From IMG/VR virus record IMGVR_UViG_3300020578_000348, positions 1-27,713 of that record: a stretch of 27,713 bases of DNA; one strand, given 5' to 3'. A program made the position numbers and the translations under genes. Origin of the DNA: a virus. This document shows positions 1-6,765 of the stretch, piece by piece. The first letter of the stretch is position 1; the number at the start of each line of letters is the position of its first letter. The notes beneath the pieces were generated by a model. It ran no database searches and was not told where the DNA came from. It worked only from the letters and a program-made list of their open reading frames with translations.

Positions 1-217
1 CGGCTTTTTTAACAATATGGTCTGAGGCGAATCCAACTTGTTTAAGCCAATTTTCAAAATGTTTACCTTTTGGATAATATCCTAAAACATATGTTACAGA
101 TGGGTAATATTTCCCATTTCTTCTATAATAACGGGAATCAGGTAATGTTATCTGTTGTGCATCATCTGAGATTTCTAAAATTCGATCATAGGATTTTTTA
201 ATATTCCTTTTTTTCAT
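1..217 (-). CDS. PD-(D/E)XK-type phage nuclease, N-terminal part only
   Basis: The first 72 codons of a gene run off the left edge of the window. The ATG at 217 overlaps the stop of the primase gene in an ATGA junction, so the two are translationally coupled. The visible residues include YYPSVTYVLGYYPKGKHFE followed by NWLKQVGF. This is the N-terminal pattern I know from PD-(D/E)XK (RecB/Cas4-like) exonucleases of T4-like phages, where a serine-valine-threonine segment and a tryptophan helix precede the catalytic core. The catalytic D/E-x-K residues would lie outside the window and cannot be checked. Position after primase supports a role in replication or recombination. The family call is recognition from the N-terminus only. 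Confidence 0.6.
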   Translation of the reverse strand, partial: MKKRNIKKSYDRILEISDDAQQITLPDSRYYRRNGKYYPSVTYVLGYYPKGKHFENWLKQVGFASDHIVKKA

Positions 218-1143
218 ATGGTTAAAAGTTTTTTCTCCATTAAATTGTATTGAGTTAAAGGAGAAACTGTTTGTACTAGTTTAGTAAATTTTTCAAATCC
301 CATTTCACTCGGATCTTTTCCTTGCATTTCTACAAGATAAACTTCTTTTCCAATGTCTAAAAGATGTTCACAAAAGCCAAGGGCTTGTTTTAAAGCATCT
401 GTATCTAGAGCAATGTATATTTTTTGTACCTTAGAGGTAACTATTTTTTTCATTAAATTAGATTGAATATTTTTTCCAAACAATGGAATAGCATTTCTTT
501 TTATTGCTATTGCATCAAATGGGCCTTCACATAATATAATTGGTAAATCCCAATTAATAAACAATTCAAACGGTATTATATCGCGAGACGTTTCAGGGTT
601 GCGGTATTTGATGAAAGCATCTTTTTCGAATGATCTAGCGGTGAAATAATTTAATTTACCATTGTTATCATATGAAGGTATAACAACCATATTATTGTAT
701 GGGCCTGAGTTGCAGTATCCAATATTATATTTTAAAATATCTTGTTTAGATATGTCTCTTTTTTTAAGATATGCTAAAGCATGTCTTGCAGTAAGATCTT
801 TATTATTGATAAAAGTTTTAAATTCTTTTGGAAGTTCTAATATAGATTGGGGGTTTTCCTTTATATCATCTGTAGTGGTGGTTTTTACTAGTTTTCCAAG
901 TTCTTGAAAGTATGATGCATTAACTTGAATTTGTTTAAATAAACTTTTAATTGTTTTTCCTTTTTTACCACATGCCCAACAAGCCCAAGGGTTATTTCCT
1001 TGACTATTTTCTGTAAAATTAACTTCAAGTTTTGGTTTATGGTGATGACAAAAAGGGCATGTGTATGCTTGATTTCCTCTAGCGGTACGTTTTCCTGTTC
1101 CTAAAACAGAATTTACCAAATTAACTAGTAATTCATTTACCAT
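214..1143 (-). CDS. DnaG-type DNA primase (zinc finger plus Toprim)
   Basis: A 309-residue protein when started at the ATG at 1143; the reading frame also opens at a TTG at 1158, which is less likely. An N-terminal zinc ribbon is visible: CPFC at residues 29-32 followed by a histidine run, then CWAC at 55-58. A Toprim fold follows, with the acidic motif ILCEGPFDA (E206, D210) and ALDTDA (D247, D249). This is the arrangement of bacterial DnaG and T4 gp61-type primases, which lay down RNA primers for lagging-strand synthesis. It is shorter than bacterial DnaG (about 600 residues) and has no obvious C-terminal helicase-interaction domain, as is usual in phage primases. The partner helicase is not in the window. 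The gene lies between a GIY-YIG-like gene and a PD-(D/E)XK nuclease. Confidence 0.88.
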   Translation of the reverse strand: MVNELLVNLVNSVLGTGKRTARGNQAYTCPFCHHHKPKLEVNFTENSQGNNPWACWACGKKGKTIKSLFKQIQVNASYFQELGKLVKTTTTDDIKENPQSILELPKEFKTFINNKDLTARHALAYLKKRDISKQDILKYNIGYCNSGPYNNMVVIPSYDNNGKLNYFTARSFEKDAFIKYRNPETSRDIIPFELFINWDLPIILCEGPFDAIAIKRNAIPLFGKNIQSNLMKKIVTSKVQKIYIALDTDALKQALGFCEHLLDIGKEVYLVEMQGKDPSEMGFEKFTKLVQTVSPLTQYNLMEKKLLTI

Positions 1144-1160
1144 AAATAAAAGATACAACT

Positions 1161-1616
1161 TTATTCTTGGGTAACAAAGTCTTTTGCAAAAAATTTGCCT
1201 AAAATATTGGTATTAAGCCATTCCTCTGAGTTTTCTAAAACACCTAATTGGAATAAATATTTGCATTCATAATATGTTAAGAGTTTTTTATTTGATACTA
1301 AATATAATATTTTGCGAGTAAAATCTTTTTGTTTTCCTTGTTTTATTAACTCAAGTATAGGTTTAGCTGAGCCATAGTAGGTTTTCCAATCAGATTCTTT
1401 TTGAATAGTTTGGGTAGTTGATTTACGTCCTCTGCCTGTTTGTTCAGCTAATTCTTTTTTAGTTAATTTTTTCTTTATATTGTGATATAAAGATTTTTTA
1501 CCTAAATATGTTTTACCTGAAGGTTCATGTATTGTTATGTAAATAAAGCCATAAGTATCTTGAGGGAAATCTTCGATAGATTCTATCCATTTGTCATTGT
1601 ATAACCATTTTTCCAT
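1161..1616 (-). CDS. GIY-YIG-like putative nuclease (T4-like conserved family)
   Basis: A 151-residue protein starting at the ATG at 1616. The N-terminal pattern YGFIY (residues 22-26) and TYLGKK (36-41) is a variant GIY-YIG motif. It is followed by a lysine-rich insertion, DWKTYYGS, and a helix with YYECKYLFQLGVL, whose glutamate could be the metal ligand. I recognise this as a family common in T4-like phages and usually annotated as a hypothetical or Seg-like nuclease. The canonical arginine of GIY-YIG enzymes is not obvious after the YLG motif, so activity is uncertain. The gene ends 17 bp before the preferred primase start. The sequence ATTTATAAAT lies just upstream of the start, with no Shine-Dalgarno. 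Confidence 0.62.
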   Translation of the reverse strand: MEKWLYNDKWIESIEDFPQDTYGFIYITIHEPSGKTYLGKKSLYHNIKKKLTKKELAEQTGRGRKSTTQTIQKESDWKTYYGSAKPILELIKQGKQKDFTRKILYLVSNKKLLTYYECKYLFQLGVLENSEEWLNTNILGKFFAKDFVTQE

Positions 1617-1653
1617 AAAAAATTTATAAATCTAAATTAACTTTTTTAAAAAA

Positions 1654-1986
1654 CTACCCCATATACCTTAAAGTAATTTCTTCATCAACATCTATATCAC
1701 GTACAGCTTTTATTGTGACAATTTTATTTACTTCATCTATATCAAAAACACTATTAGGATCGCTACTACTGTTAATTAAACTAGGGTGACCTAGACAAAA
1801 AATTACTCCTCCACTAGGAAAGGGGAATGTATATGGACACATTTCCGGAGGGTAATAGCTACCTATTCCTATTACTATTCCAGGTGATTGTGTTATTATA
1901 TCGTGAGTATTAAAAGTTCTTCGGGAAAATAATCCCCAACCATGGATTGGAGATTTTTTTATATAAACTAAATTATCATTTAACAT
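1654..1986 (-). CDS. Small SET-domain protein, vSET-like lysine methyltransferase
   Basis: A 110-residue protein if started at the ATG at 1986, one base after the stop of the fibre gene. A longer reading from 2028 would overlap that gene and adds residues that do not look conserved. SET landmarks run in order: VYIKKSP then GWGLFSRR (residues 16-23); LGHPSLINSSSDPN (65-78), matching the NHSCxPN pseudoknot motif; and DEEITLRYMG (101-110), matching the GEELTxxY motif with a candidate catalytic tyrosine at 108. The size and motif order resemble the chlorovirus protein vSET (about 119 residues), which methylates histone lysine. The usual histidine of the NHS motif is serine here and there is no post-SET extension. 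The substrate is unknown; adjacency to the fibre gene hints at a virion or host protein target. Confidence 0.7.
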   Translation of the reverse strand: MLNDNLVYIKKSPIHGWGLFSRRTFNTHDIITQSPGIVIGIGSYYPPEMCPYTFPFPSGGVIFCLGHPSLINSSSDPNSVFDIDEVNKIVTIKAVRDIDVDEEITLRYMG

Positions 1987-1987
1987 A

Positions 1988-3445
1988 TTACACTCCAGTA
2001 CCCCACATAGATCCTGTCGCAGAAGCACCCATTGACATAAGTGTTATACTAGAACCAAGTGCACTACATGCAGTGTAATTTGCTGATCCATATGAGGTAT
2101 TATTTATCATCAAACTTCCACCACCCATACCAGTGGTGATTTGTAAAACTAATCCATCTCCTGTTCCATCTTTAACTTTAACTATTTCAACACAACGACC
2201 TGCAGGACTCGTCGATAAAAAAGATGTAATACTCAAGTTTCCATCCCCAACAGCCGATGGCGATCCGGTTGTATTGTCTATTACTAAAATAATATCATCT
2301 GTTGGTAGTATAGCTTCTGTTGGGTTAGTCGAATAACCTGTGATTGTTATTGTTCTAAAATTTCTAACTCGTGAACCGCTTGTAATAAGTGAAGCAGATA
2401 CTGAAAAGTCTGCATTTACTGTAAATTCTTCACTAATTATTTTATTTTCCCAGTCTAGTACAGTATTAGCACTACTATCGTTTAATTGTCTATTATTCCA
2501 ATATATTGAAGCAGCATTAGTATCATCAATTAAAACTCTATTTTCCCAATTTATTGAGTGCTGCCCATCAAGTTTACTATAGGCTAATTGATCTTCCCAA
2601 TTAAAGTAACCGGTTGCATCAGAATTAACTAAATTTCGATTATTCCAATCTATTGATGCAATATTATCTTCATCATGGAAAAATCTATCTTCCCAACTTA
2701 TTGATTGACTTGAATTAGAATCATATGCTACTCTTCCACCCCAATCAATTGAATTTACTTCATTAGTATCAAATCCTATTCTAGTATGCCAATTTATAGA
2801 TGCACTTGAATTAGAATCAAGAGTTACTCTATTGCCCCAATTTATAGATGCACTTGAATTAGAATCAAGAGTTACTCTATTGCCCCAATTTATAGATGCA
2901 CTTGAATTAGAATCAAGAGTTACTCTATTGCCCCAATTTAGTGATTTAATTACACTAGAATCATAAGTTTCTTTAACTTGCCAATCTATTGATAAATCTG
3001 CAGTATTGGAAAAAACTTGTCTATCTTTCCAATTTATTGAAAATTGGTTATTGTCATCATAAGCTTCTCTATTATCCCAATTTATTGAATTTACATTAGA
3101 TGAATCTATTAAGTTTTTAGTATTCCATTGAACAGTAATTTGTCCATTATCATCATGTAATCTATTAAGTTCCCAATCTATTGAAATGTCTTCATTACTG
3201 TTATATGCTATTCTATTATCCCAATTTATTGATTGACTTACATTAGAATCAATTAAACCTGCAACAGCAGTATTAATACCACCATTAGACCCAGATGCAA
3301 CTAAAGATCCAGTTAAATTGAATGAGCCAGAAAGAGAAATATCATATGCTACGGTTCCGGTAAAAGCATCAATTGATTGAGAAACATGATGTGCTTCAAC
3401 TATATTTCCTGTTCCTATTCCTACTTGAGTGAGTATATTTGCCAT
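1988..3445 (-). CDS. Fibre-like structural protein with 17 SINW-type repeats
   Basis: A 485-residue protein. The N-terminus (about 1-70) is glycine/serine-rich and resembles a virion attachment segment. From about residue 75 to 335 there are 17 copies of a roughly 16-residue unit with consensus S-I-N/D-W-x-N-R-x-x-x-D-S-N, each carrying one tryptophan. The remaining 150 residues form a threonine/glycine-rich beta domain ending GSMWGTGV, a plausible tip or trimerisation domain. From memory, SIDW/SINW repeats of this kind occur in fibre or appendage proteins of phages in Bacteroidota-rich metagenomes. Three repeat units are identical at DNA level. The gene is the last structural one before SET and primase. 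An ATATTTAT element lies 5 bp before the start. Whether it is a tail fibre, head fibre or other appendage cannot be told. Confidence 0.72.
   Translation of the reverse strand: MANILTQVGIGTGNIVEAHHVSQSIDAFTGTVAYDISLSGSFNLTGSLVASGSNGGINTAVAGLIDSNVSQSINWDNRIAYNSNEDISIDWELNRLHDDNGQITVQWNTKNLIDSSNVNSINWDNREAYDDNNQFSINWKDRQVFSNTADLSIDWQVKETYDSSVIKSLNWGNRVTLDSNSSASINWGNRVTLDSNSSASINWGNRVTLDSNSSASINWHTRIGFDTNEVNSIDWGGRVAYDSNSSQSISWEDRFFHDEDNIASIDWNNRNLVNSDATGYFNWEDQLAYSKLDGQHSINWENRVLIDDTNAASIYWNNRQLNDSSANTVLDWENKIISEEFTVNADFSVSASLITSGSRVRNFRTITITGYSTNPTEAILPTDDIILVIDNTTGSPSAVGDGNLSITSFLSTSPAGRCVEIVKVKDGTGDGLVLQITTGMGGGSLMINNTSYGSANYTACSALGSSITLMSMGASATGSMWGTGV
2789..2940 (-). repeat. 48-bp tandem repeat, about 3.2 exact copies
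   Basis: Within the fibre gene, sequence repeats exactly with period 48 bp (copies beginning at 2821, 2869 and 2917, plus a partial copy upstream). The unit encodes 16 residues, SINWGNRVTLDSNSSA, so changes in copy number keep the reading frame. Neighbouring units encode the same pattern but have diverged in DNA. The exact copies therefore look like a recent expansion by slippage or recombination. Confidence 0.95.
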
Positions 3446-3450
3446 TTTAT

Positions 3451-3458
3451 ATAAATAT
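3451..3458 (-). promoter_or_regulatory. ATATTTAT element, candidate late promoter
   Basis: ATATTTAT on the coding strand, 5 bp before the ATG of the SINW-repeat gene. It is one of six such elements directly upstream of structural-type genes or the homing endonuclease. It is reminiscent of AT-rich T4-type late promoters but not identical to TATAAATA in this orientation. Confidence 0.3.
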
Positions 3459-4414
3459 TATAAATCTAAGTTAACTAATATTGTTGTGTCAGTAACTGAT
3501 GAAAGGGGTAGTGGTTGGGCTAATTTAGCCACAGCTATAAGTTCACGATTATTATTATGTAAACCTATTGTTGTAACATATGGATTAAAATAAGAACCTG
3601 TTGCATAATCATATATTACACCACTATTTGAACTTCCAGAAATTAAAGTTGGATTTTGGGAAAAATTAAATTCATTTTGTCTAATAGTACATTTATATTG
3701 AGATTCGTATATTGTAACTGTACTTTGAAATGAACAAGTTAAATTAGGAGCATTAATAAAATTATTTATAAATGCTTCATCTCCAACCCCGTATAATCCA
3801 TCTCCATAAATAATATAACCATATCCATCTTGTCCAGGAATACCATCGCTTGTTAATATAATTAACCCATGTTCATATATTACATCTCCTACTTTTAAAA
3901 CACCATATAACATATTTCCTAAACCATCATCTTGCAATGTTATACTTCCAGATGTTAAAATTACAGAAGTAGGTTTTAAATACTCTCCAAATAAATTTGA
4001 AGGAATAGATATTACACCTATTATATCTCCAGATCCTGTAGGGATATATCTGTAAGTAGGTAAAGTGGTTGAAAGATAATTATAATAATTTGGAGTGTAA
4101 GCAGGTCCTGTAATTGTTCCATCTAAATTAAAAGAAGCAGTTCCTGCTGGGGAACCTGAAGGATTGGTTAAGTAGTTAGAGTAATATAATTTTTTGATTG
4201 AATTATATACTAAAACTTTATCTTGAGTATAAATTTGTCCTGTTGGATTTGAACCAGATACCCAAAATGATGAAACTATATTTTGTCCAATGTATCTCTC
4301 AATCCCAACATTTGAAGCAGTTAATTCAGAATTACCTTGAAAAGTAAATAATTTATTTATCTCAAAAGGAGAGATAATAACATCAGAAGTTAAAAATGGT
4401 TTGAGAATACTCAT
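3458..4414 (-). CDS. Virion structural protein, paralogue of the upstream gene
   Basis: A 318-residue, serine/glycine/threonine-rich beta protein. Its last 80 residues align by eye with those of the next gene upstream: both have an x-R-x-x-EFN[FY]S-[QE]NP segment, then an ISGS stretch, TT[IV]G[LM], EL[IL]AVAK and a terminal string of hydrophobic and acidic residues (VNLDL here, VKLDF there). A middle segment has IPSNLFGEYLKPTS and ITLQDDGLGN, which I recognise from structural proteins of large T4-like phages without knowing a named function. No signal peptide or membrane segment is seen. It sits 6 bp after its paralogue. A role in the tail or baseplate periphery is inferred from gene order after the gp6/gp7-type genes. 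Confidence 0.6.
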   Translation of the reverse strand: MSILKPFLTSDVIISPFEINKLFTFQGNSELTASNVGIERYIGQNIVSSFWVSGSNPTGQIYTQDKVLVYNSIKKLYYSNYLTNPSGSPAGTASFNLDGTITGPAYTPNYYNYLSTTLPTYRYIPTGSGDIIGVISIPSNLFGEYLKPTSVILTSGSITLQDDGLGNMLYGVLKVGDVIYEHGLIILTSDGIPGQDGYGYIIYGDGLYGVGDEAFINNFINAPNLTCSFQSTVTIYESQYKCTIRQNEFNFSQNPTLISGSSNSGVIYDYATGSYFNPYVTTIGLHNNNRELIAVAKLAQPLPLSSVTDTTILVNLDL

Positions 4415-4420
4415 TCATTC

Positions 4421-5428
4421 TTAAAAATCAAGTTTTACTCTAATTAGAGCTTCTTTTGTAAAATCTTTTAATAATGGTCTTGACATTTTAGCAACTGCTA
4501 AAAGCTCATTTGAATCATTATACATCCCCACAGTTGTAATATAAACTTGAGGGGAATTTATAAATTCACTATGTACTATTTCACCAGTAGAGCCTGAAAT
4601 AAATGATGGATTTTCTGAATAATTAAATTCACTGTTTCTTACTCTAACAAACACATAATCAGATGTAATAGTTTCTTCTGAATTTAATGAGAATGAAGCT
4701 CCCCCTGAAATGGCATAAAATAATTTTTGGGTATTATTGCCGTTTGAATTATTCGATCGGGAAGGGCTAACGTGAATTGATTGAGAAATAGCAGCGGGGT
4801 TTAAAATAATAGTTCCTAAATCAGGAAACACTAAACCATATGAACCAGAATTAAGTACATATCCACTGTGTGCTAAACTTCCAGCAGTACCATTTGATCC
4901 TGAGATTAATTGGTAAACACGAGATGTACCAATAAATGTATTTACTAAACTATCTTGTGAATCATCTGTTAAATTAACTGAACCTCCTGATCCTGAAAGG
5001 GTTAAATTTAAAGACCCTGGGAATAATGATTGTTTATATCTTGCTCTTTCAATATTAATTACCCAAAAATTAGATCCTGTTAGAATATTAGATCCTTTTC
5101 CAAAAATAAAATTAGCATTTTCATCTTCTAAAATTAATGAACGGTATTGTCCATACATTGTTTTAGTAGGAGAATTTTCAGGAACTATTGAATTATATAA
5201 AGTACTTCCACTTCCCAAAGGATCAGCATACACTATATTAAACTGGCATGGTGAACTATAAGAAGAAGTAGTATAAATACTTAAATAATAATCTCCTGTG
5301 GAATTTATTTCTTGAACAGATGAAGTAAAAAAGGAAGTTAAAATAGGGGCTCCAGTTGACCATAGAGTAGAGGTAATTGAATCACTACTTACTAATAAAT
5401 CTTCAGAATCAAATCTTTTAAATGACAT
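4421..5428 (-). CDS. Virion structural protein, paralogue of the downstream gene
   Basis: A 335-residue beta-rich protein. The N-terminal half is unlike its paralogue, while the last 80 residues share the EFNYSENPSFISGS, TTVGMYND and ELLAVAKMSRPL segments. This suggests two proteins with a common C-terminal docking domain and different exposed parts. It is encoded in the tail/baseplate block with short spacers on both sides (6 bp to the next gene, 19 bp from the previous one). No enzyme motif is visible. The start is the ATG at 5428; the leader is A/T-rich without a Shine-Dalgarno. Confidence 0.58.
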   Translation of the reverse strand: MSFKRFDSEDLLVSSDSITSTLWSTGAPILTSFFTSSVQEINSTGDYYLSIYTTSSYSSPCQFNIVYADPLGSGSTLYNSIVPENSPTKTMYGQYRSLILEDENANFIFGKGSNILTGSNFWVINIERARYKQSLFPGSLNLTLSGSGGSVNLTDDSQDSLVNTFIGTSRVYQLISGSNGTAGSLAHSGYVLNSGSYGLVFPDLGTIILNPAAISQSIHVSPSRSNNSNGNNTQKLFYAISGGASFSLNSEETITSDYVFVRVRNSEFNYSENPSFISGSTGEIVHSEFINSPQVYITTVGMYNDSNELLAVAKMSRPLLKDFTKEALIRVKLDF

Positions 5429-5447
5429 TATATATTAGTTTTTATTA

Positions 5448-6104
5448 TTAATTATGATTAATTATAACAGGAATAGTTAAACGAGCACCACTATCTAAAC
5501 CTATAAATGTTAATGTAGCTGAAAGTTGTGTATTGCTTCCAAATAATGTGTTAACAGTTGTTGCTTTTAAATTAAATTGGCTACCTATTATAGTTTGAGA
5601 TACATTGGTACCTAATGTAGTAGCAACAGTATCAACTGATGTGGCTGTTGTGGGGGATATTCCGGTACCATTAAATATTGACATTAAGCGAACATCTGAA
5701 ATTGTAGCTGAATATCCACTGGTTTCAAATGTTTGGGCATTACCTAGATAATTTAATGTTTGAGGCGTAATTGAAAGTGTAGCTCCTTGTTGTAAAATAA
5801 CAGCAGAATACCCTAAACTAAGTACAGGTAATTTGGCTGTTCCACGAGGTAAAGTGGCTAATTTATATTTCATAATTTGAGTATCTATTGGAAACGCCTC
5901 AAGCAATGGCATATTTTGAATAGCTTCGCCATAAAATGCTGAACCTGATGGGTGGTTCGGATTATATAGAGTGTAGTCTATTTCATCATCTGATAAAGAA
6001 AATTGTGTAATTCTAAAAGAACCATCGTTTCTAGCTAAAAGTTCTCTTCCTTTTGTTGTTAATATAGCGTCAACTGTGACAACTTGATTATTTAAATAGC
6101 CCAA
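5448..6104 (-). CDS. Conserved T4-like phage structural protein, TTG start
   Basis: A 218-residue protein. The N-terminus reads GYLNNQVVTVDAILTTKG, then ARNDGSFRITQFSLSDDEID, and later GEAIQNMPLLEAFP. I recognise these as a conserved signature in structural proteins of T4-like marine and Bacteroidota phages, whose exact place in the particle is unknown to me. The C-terminal half is a threonine/glycine-rich beta domain. No in-frame ATG precedes the conserved N-terminus: the start must be the TTG at 6104, 11 bp after the stop of the homing endonuclease gene. The first internal ATG would remove the conserved block. The unusual start may be a consequence of the endonuclease insertion just upstream. 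Confidence 0.62.
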   Translation of the reverse strand: MGYLNNQVVTVDAILTTKGRELLARNDGSFRITQFSLSDDEIDYTLYNPNHPSGSAFYGEAIQNMPLLEAFPIDTQIMKYKLATLPRGTAKLPVLSLGYSAVILQQGATLSITPQTLNYLGNAQTFETSGYSATISDVRLMSIFNGTGISPTTATSVDTVATTLGTNVSQTIIGSQFNLKATTVNTLFGSNTQLSATLTFIGLDSGARLTIPVIINHN

Positions 6105-6115
6105 TTTTTTAAGTT

Positions 6116-6730
6116 TTAAGAGTTAATATATTTAAATTTTAATTTATCTTTTCTAGTAGATAAAGCTCTCCCAGAGAGAATATTATCTATACTTGATGTT
6201 TTCAAATTGTAAAAAGATGCTGCTTCTTTTATACTTTGATAAATTTTACCATCATTTATACATAGTATAGAAGTTGTGTTTTTACCAAGCATCCCCATTT
6301 CCATATTTTCAATATGGGTAGGAGATGGTTTATATCCTGTCCTAATATTACTTCTTAAGGTTCGTTCTTCCAAGGATTGTTTTCTTCCTTTATTTCTACT
6401 TATTCCCTTATTTCCTTCAGATATGAGTTTATTAGTACTTTTACTATTTTTTCCCCCTTTACCATCTATTCTACAACATAAAGAGGGGGATTTTAAAACT
6501 TTATAAAACTCTTTATAGTATGTCTCTCTTTCTAATAACACCTCTATTGAACATTCTTCTAAAATATCAAATATATGGTTTTCAACTCCGTGTTTTTTTA
6601 AAGAAAAATATAACTTTCTTTGAGCTATACAATGTAATCCTTTATATTCTTTAAATCTTCTTTCTATATTAATACTTTGCCCAATATAGATTTTACCTGT
6701 TGGGGATAATATTTTATAGATTCCGACCAT
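6116..6730 (-). CDS. Free-standing GIY-YIG homing endonuclease
   Basis: A 204-residue protein with a canonical GIY-YIG domain: VGIYKI at residues 2-7, KIYIGQS at 13-19, an arginine pair at 24-25 and a glutamate in a RETYYKEFYK helix. The middle (about 105-145) is basic with a NUMOD3-like GRKQSLEER pattern. The C-terminus (about 155-200) matches a NUMOD1-like DNA-binding segment, with YQSIKEAASFYNLKTSSI then ILSGR. Enzymes of this type cut a specific site in cognate DNA and spread their gene by repair-mediated copying. It sits between the giant baseplate gene and a conserved structural gene, and interrupts neither. Its own ATATTTAT element lies 10 bp upstream of the ATG. The likely cleavage target is a neighbouring structural gene in relatives lacking it. 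Confidence 0.88.
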   Translation of the reverse strand: MVGIYKILSPTGKIYIGQSINIERRFKEYKGLHCIAQRKLYFSLKKHGVENHIFDILEECSIEVLLERETYYKEFYKVLKSPSLCCRIDGKGGKNSKSTNKLISEGNKGISRNKGRKQSLEERTLRSNIRTGYKPSPTHIENMEMGMLGKNTTSILCINDGKIYQSIKEAASFYNLKTSSIDNILSGRALSTRKDKLKFKYINS

Positions 6731-6740
6731 GTTTTTTATT

Positions 6741-6748
6741 ATAAATAT
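6741..6748 (-). promoter_or_regulatory. ATATTTAT element, candidate late promoter
   Basis: ATATTTAT on the coding strand, 10 bp before the ATG of the GIY-YIG homing endonuclease, in the 35-bp gap after the giant baseplate gene. It is the same element as found before four structural-type genes and the 111-residue spike-adjacent gene. Confidence 0.3.
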
Positions 6749-6765
6749 ATTATATTAATAAATAC

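Noticed and set aside
1987-2028. Longer N-terminus for the SET protein starting at 2028
   Set aside because: It would overlap the fibre gene by about 40 bp, and the conserved SET sequence begins after the internal methionine at 1986, which abuts the upstream stop.
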